Source: a virus. From it: DNA of 64,000 nucleotides. A model generated the notes under the pieces. It ran no database searches. It saw only the letters and a program-made list of their open reading frames with translations, and was not told the origin of the DNA. The stretch covers positions 1 through 64,000 of the IMG/VR virus record IMGVR_UViG_3300020185_000014. One strand, given 5' to 3'. Positions 60,901-64,000 of this stretch are shown piece after piece. The translations under genes and the position numbers were made by a program. Each line of letters starts with the position of its first letter. Position 1 is the first letter of the stretch.

Positions 60901-63186
60901 TTGAGTGACGCTGATGTCTTTAGCGTCGAACGTATTTGCATTAAGAACAACTTTGTACAATGTCAAAGCATTCTCGGGAGTTGCTTTGAATTTAGGATGT
61001 TCATCTTGCTCACCCATCAGTAACGAGAGTTCACCGTTCTGATCAATCAGCACTTTATCCGCTCTTGGTAAATAGTATTCAACATCCGCAGTTAAGTTAT
61101 TGGTGTTAGGCGGCAACTCTTTAGTGTTAACAAACGTTCCGTCAGCATTTTTGTCTGGGCGAAAATCAATTACATTCCGCAGAGAAACTTTCGTGCCGTC
61201 TGTTTGTGTGTAAGTTGGAATATCTTTATAATCAATACCGCTGAAAGATTGCGAAGAATAAAAATTACCGGAAGACGTTCTTGTAAAATATTTAAACTTA
61301 ACAAAAATCGAAGTCGTCGGAGCGTCAGTCTCTTTTAGGATTAACCGCCCTTGCTCGTAGTAGTTATCTCGCTGTCCGTCGTCTAACGCAAACATAGGAG
61401 ATAGATCTTCGCCGCTAATATCGACAGCTGTAATTTGACTAACCGAGTAAATGTCGAAGAGACCGAGGTCGACATACCGCGTACCGTCCGAACCAGTCGT
61501 TAATGAATACGTTTGCTGATGTTCGACTAAATTCTTCATCGCAACCGCGCCGCTTGAATTGTTCACTACGGCATAGATTGTATAATTGATGTTTAAACTT
61601 AATCCTGATATTTGAGCAGTTCGATTGTTGTTCGAAAGCGTAACCGTCAATGCTTGTCGCGTTGTCGAATCACGGGCAGCGATCCAAGAAGATGTGTCTG
61701 TAAAAGATTCTGTTCCACTAACAGAAATCGTTGCAGTGCCCGATGAATTTGTTAGAGATACGAACGCGCGTTGGGTGTTAATACTGATTGAAGTAATCGA
61801 TCCTGGTCTTGGTCTTGGCAATGAGAACAATAAATTGTCGTTCGCAGCATCTTGCATTTTCAGACCCTGTGCGGATGAAGCAACCACAGTAAAATATTTA
61901 CCTGTGTCTCCGACGCTGCGGATATCTCGTAATTGACCTGTGGTCATAACAACATCAAGAAGATATACTTTTAAATTCGCCCCATGCGTCTCGACCGATT
62001 TGATCTTTGCTGTGCCGGCGGCACCGGTAGCATTTGATGATGTGTATAAATTAACAGAACTGAATAACGATGGTAAACCTTGATTGCCGTCGGCGATTAG
62101 ATAATTTCCATAATCAACATTAATTGAATTGTTTTGTACTGTTTGAGTTTTGGTTGGTTTCGGAAACACTAACCGAGTCGACGATGGCGTGTGCGCTCTA
62201 TGACCTTTAACATATGCAGTACCAGCAGATACCACTAAATCTAATTTAGATGCATCTGTGTTATCTTCCATATGCATAAAGAACGGTTCTGAAATATAAT
62301 TACCAGATTCTTCAAACGTTCTTTGTGCGAGAAGATTTTTGATTTGATTATAACCTTCGAAAGAAGATACAGTATCGACAATGATATTATTCTCAACTGA
62401 CGCAACCTTGATGAAGGTTTCATCTGATTGCACGTCTGATTCTTCAACCAAGACTAAGTTGATTCTGTATCGATCTGCGCCAGGAGATGAAGTGTTCGGG
62501 TTATCGCCAGCATTATCGTACAAAGTAGAATCGTCGTCGACAGTTACAATATCCTGTACTACTTTATATCCAACTGAAGCATTGATACCGCTGCTTGTAT
62601 ATTTGCTCAAGAAAATACTTTGTTTACTAGCATGGACAAAATGACCGACCGCAAAAAAGTCACCCTCGTCGATGGTAAATTCTGTTCCGCTTCCGACTTC
62701 AGAGACGGTCATTGACCAACCGCCGCCGACTAAGATCTCTCCAGGAATAAATTCTGTGGTGGTTGCGCCCGTATTTTCAGTACCCTGTGAAATGTATTGG
62801 ACATAAACTGTATTTGGATCAGAGTTCGCTGCAGAAACAGCAAGGATTATCTTCGCCTCAATTCCCGCAGCACTGCCCGTGACTGTTAATCCAGCGGGTA
62901 TTGCCGAAAAAGAAGTTTGACCAGATGGCGCCGAGAAAGCAGAAATTTTAGCAAACCGTTTCTTCGAGTTAATGTGGGTCGAACCGGCATTAACCGCAGC
63001 GCCGCCTTTAAAGACGTTCTCGCCGAGTCTTTGCATTTCTTTTTGAAGGATAGTTTGAAGTTGCGTTAATTCTCTTGCTTGCAGCGCTTTGCCGCTCCTG
63101 AAAAGAATTTTATGAAATCCTTTTTCTTCGTCCCAATCATCCTTATAGGTTGTTGAGAGAGTATTCTTATTGTACGTCGTTGGCAT
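57919..63186 (-). CDS. DUF4815-type large baseplate/fibre protein
   Basis: The 1755-aa product begins with the conserved DUF4815 pattern (YNKNTLSTTYKDDWDEEKGF, LFRSGKALQARELTQLQTIL, ENVFKGGAAVNAGS), known from marine T4-like virions. The rest is beta-rich with a long middle region and a C-terminal domain (NRAQFKIVMKSTNSS, MIKDLRIKFL). It lies directly after gp8, the place of T4 gp9/gp10, so a baseplate-to-fibre link is likely, but the sequence does not align with gp10 by eye. Confidence 0.75.
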   Translation of the reverse strand: MPTTYNKNTLSTTYKDDWDEEKGFHKILFRSGKALQARELTQLQTILQKEMQRLGENVFKGGAAVNAGSTHINSKKRFAKISAFSAPSGQTSFSAIPAGLTVTGSAAGIEAKIILAVSAANSDPNTVYVQYISQGTENTGATTTEFIPGEILVGGGWSMTVSEVGSGTEFTIDEGDFFAVGHFVHASKQSIFLSKYTSSGINASVGYKVVQDIVTVDDDSTLYDNAGDNPNTSSPGADRYRINLVLVEESDVQSDETFIKVASVENNIIVDTVSSFEGYNQIKNLLAQRTFEESGNYISEPFFMHMEDNTDASKLDLVVSAGTAYVKGHRAHTPSSTRLVFPKPTKTQTVQNNSINVDYGNYLIADGNQGLPSLFSSVNLYTSSNATGAAGTAKIKSVETHGANLKVYLLDVVMTTGQLRDIRSVGDTGKYFTVVASSAQGLKMQDAANDNLLFSLPRPRPGSITSISINTQRAFVSLTNSSGTATISVSGTESFTDTSSWIAARDSTTRQALTVTLSNNNRTAQISGLSLNINYTIYAVVNNSSGAVAMKNLVEHQQTYSLTTGSDGTRYVDLGLFDIYSVSQITAVDISGEDLSPMFALDDGQRDNYYEQGRLILKETDAPTTSIFVKFKYFTRTSSGNFYSSQSFSGIDYKDIPTYTQTDGTKVSLRNVIDFRPDKNADGTFVNTKELPPNTNNLTADVEYYLPRADKVLIDQNGELSLLMGEQDEHPKFKATPENALTLYKVVLNANTFDAKDISVTQVDHRRYTMADIRDLENKVDKLEQSTSLSFLEMESKLSQLFDSDGELRLESGFVVDDFSDQIGSDTGSKEYSGAIDPESKTLRPGFDEDNIRLVIDNGSSSGVVVRGDNVYLSYDSASWKFNTLASKSIAVNPFNSHAYVGELTLSPASDDWKQTGVGSNHAIDGATRFDTNEALLWNEWEWNWSGRSGEDLHQPAESVYPRNQNGVGARAGLPAKDTYTSSAAKPSDRHSSAGHVNRVFFSETIRTRYGNNYVDVALVPWIRSKKVFFKVSGLKPNTRFIPFFDGKRFDDWCREESTFVRVSETNDDLGGTYADLGIVSHPDGSTPLVSDQKGEIIGSFFIPSTTTNRFRAGRKEFKLLDITTNDYNAAGSKAVAHYTTAGVFDNNQQNVTSTRDVEPVSAVYSNTSMPISYRGRDIRNYLDGIDPADIMLEQPHLIGENQQAVAGVNPSTYAANMSAILSDYVNTDTNQLSLTSTDAVSVSENPMAQSFYVDNQFGVVLTKIDLFFSAKDDYLPVMLKLRPIINGAPSTEIAVPGSSVVVNSADVNVVVETSSTLLATVASSPTSFVFEEPIYLSPWTEYALVVSSPSSDYKIYVGDVKDYVLGSTSKKVASQETTGQFFMPQVGTTWNPSGAMNLMFSTSRASFKTNGSLLLNNASVPGKLLKENPIKTTNGSDVVTVKHMCHGLDVGEQAIISGLTPTTTYAGIIGSALNGNHTITAAGIDGYSFNVGTSATLSSYVGGTKVVAGRNIQFDVLNVKSDNIIPNSTSVVVSSKLSTGKSISGSETKYVQDTFFSRISSNENNTYANPRIIANGTNETAYMSGNSSATIKVDLKSGNDYVSPVVDLQRCSLTLVGNCIDNNSNLDTVSETDPRDGTAAAKHITNVYDLVNDAVGAQVLFKYNLPPEADIEVYYRTGTDGQNIRDLNWVSIATESRLVHSASASAFSEAEALPGGIGGTLPSFNRAQFKIVMKSTNSSAVPMIKDLRIKFLAT

Positions 63187-63194
63187 ATGTCACC

Positions 63195-64000
63195 TTACAG
63201 TTTAATTACAACTTTAACATCTTCAGTTTGATTTGGATCTCTAGTCACTGCCGCGATGTTGTTAATATAAATCATGTCACCAGAATATATATCAATATCT
63301 GGAGCAATGATTCCACCGGCCGGAAGCAATGTTCCTGACCCAGATCCCGCCCCCTCTTCTGCAGATATTGTTTCCCCTGCGTTAAAAGGCGTGAAACCTG
63401 TTGTTTGATTTTGATAGATCCACGCCATAGTATCATAATGAACCAAGTATGCTTTAGCGCCGGAAGTTTGCCCGACGATTACGCGGTCGCTCAAGAAATC
63501 ATTGGTTACACTAGCAAATTGTAATTTCTGCATGGCATTACCAGATTGATCGGTAAAATTCGCACCAAGAACTGAATTGTATTCTTTGGGGTTTTTAATT
63601 AATGCGACTTGTCTAAAATCATTTTCGGAAAGTATCGTACCGTTTTCTGTGTTTTCAAAATCCGAGTGAAACATCAACGCGTCGCATCGTAATGATTTAG
63701 TCGGGTCTGCTGAAACTCCAGCAGACGGTCCAAGAACAGCACGAACAGAAGCGCCGGATCCATTTCCAATGACCGTAACTTTAGAATTTTTATAACCCGA
63801 ACCATTTAAAACATTACCCGCACCGTCTAAATCTAATTTAACATGCGTAATTACACCGCCAGATAAATTTGCAGTAGCGCTCGCGCCGATGCCGCCCTCG
63901 GTAAAAACCAAATTAACGGTTCCGCTGTAACCCGATCCACCATCCAACACTTCAACACCGAGAATCGCGCCGGAGACTGCATCATCTTGTAATCTTTTTT
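63195..64000 (-). CDS. 8: Baseplate wedge protein gp8 (3' part, runs off window)
   Basis: The frame is open to the window edge; 268 codons are visible. The C-terminus matches T4 gp8 clearly: DFRQVALIKNPKE, then YSGDMIYINNIAAVTRDPNQ and TEDVKVVIKL, against a T4 ending with GEMIYMENRPPI and DQTEEINILFTF. Before it are Gly-rich repeats (LDGGSGYSGTVNLVFTEGG, LNGSGYKNSKVTVIG) found in the marine homologues, which are longer than T4 gp8 (334 aa). It ends 8 bases before the DUF4815 gene. Confidence 0.85.
   Translation of the reverse strand, partial: KRLQDDAVSGAILGVEVLDGGSGYSGTVNLVFTEGGIGASATANLSGGVITHVKLDLDGAGNVLNGSGYKNSKVTVIGNGSGASVRAVLGPSAGVSADPTKSLRCDALMFHSDFENTENGTILSENDFRQVALIKNPKEYNSVLGANFTDQSGNAMQKLQFASVTNDFLSDRVIVGQTSGAKAYLVHYDTMAWIYQNQTTGFTPFNAGETISAEEGAGSGSGTLLPAGGIIAPDIDIYSGDMIYINNIAAVTRDPNQTEDVKVVIKL

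Noticed and set aside
1-64000. tRNA genes, insertion sequences, integrase, attachment sites
   Set aside because: None recognised on either strand; nothing suggests lysogeny in this window.

Overview
The window is a stretch of the genome of a T4-like contractile-tailed phage (myovirus). Almost every gene lies on the minus strand, the genes overlap or nearly touch, and the order follows the T4 core: hsp20 (partial)-regA-62-44-45, then 46-47-55-uvsW-uvsY, then 23-22-21-68-67-20-19-18-17-16-15-14-13, then fibre and baseplate genes up to gp8, which runs off the right edge. The gp8-(DUF4815)-fibre layout, the collagen-like head protein and the Calx-beta-type virion proteins resemble marine T4-like phages (cyanophage/pelagiphage style). 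No photosynthesis gene, tRNA or other host marker is present, so the host cannot be named.

Layout, left to right. 1-3.9 kb: small heat shock protein start, translational repressor RegA, clamp loader (gp62, gp44) with a membrane/coiled-coil protein encoded between its two subunits, and sliding clamp gp45. 3.9-8.7 kb: an accessory cassette inserted between 45 and 46 that encodes a TET/JBP-type 2-oxoglutarate oxygenase, a UDP-glucose 4-epimerase (GalE), a GT-B-like glycosyltransferase, a UDP-galactopyranose mutase and a small zinc-motif protein with a clamp-binding-like C-terminus. 8.7-14.7 kb: recombination nuclease gp46/gp47, late sigma factor gp55, an Sm-like small protein, helicase UvsW, a 49-aa protein and UvsY. 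14.7-28.7 kb: head and tail core. 28.8-37.1 kb: two large Ig/Calx-beta virion proteins, neck genes 15-14-13 and a tandem 2OG oxygenase. 37.1-45.1 kb: an array of five paralogous six-repeat propeller proteins alternating with six small proteins that share their N-terminal modules. 45.1-64 kb: a helical protein, a subtilisin-like protease, repeat-rich fibres, an S74-chaperone fibre, a 1755-aa DUF4815-type protein and the end of gp8.

The most notable proposal is the cassette at 4.3-8.7 kb. TET/JBP enzymes hydroxylate the 5-methyl group of pyrimidines in DNA; GalE plus UGM can supply UDP-galactofuranose; and a T4 beta-glucosyltransferase-sized GT-B enzyme lies beside them, amid replication genes. 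Together these suggest hypermodified phage DNA carrying a galactose-derived sugar, possibly galactofuranose. No cytosine methyltransferase or hydroxymethylase is visible in the window, so the base that is modified remains open.

Regulation visible in the sequence: good sigma70-type promoters upstream of gp45, of the glycosyltransferase gene and of uvsY; T4 late-promoter boxes (TATAAATA) upstream of the gp3-like gene, gp68-like gene, gp18, gp13, the 306-aa protein and a fibre gene; and hairpin terminators after regA, gp23 (UUCG tetraloop), the repeat protein upstream of gp67, and gp19.
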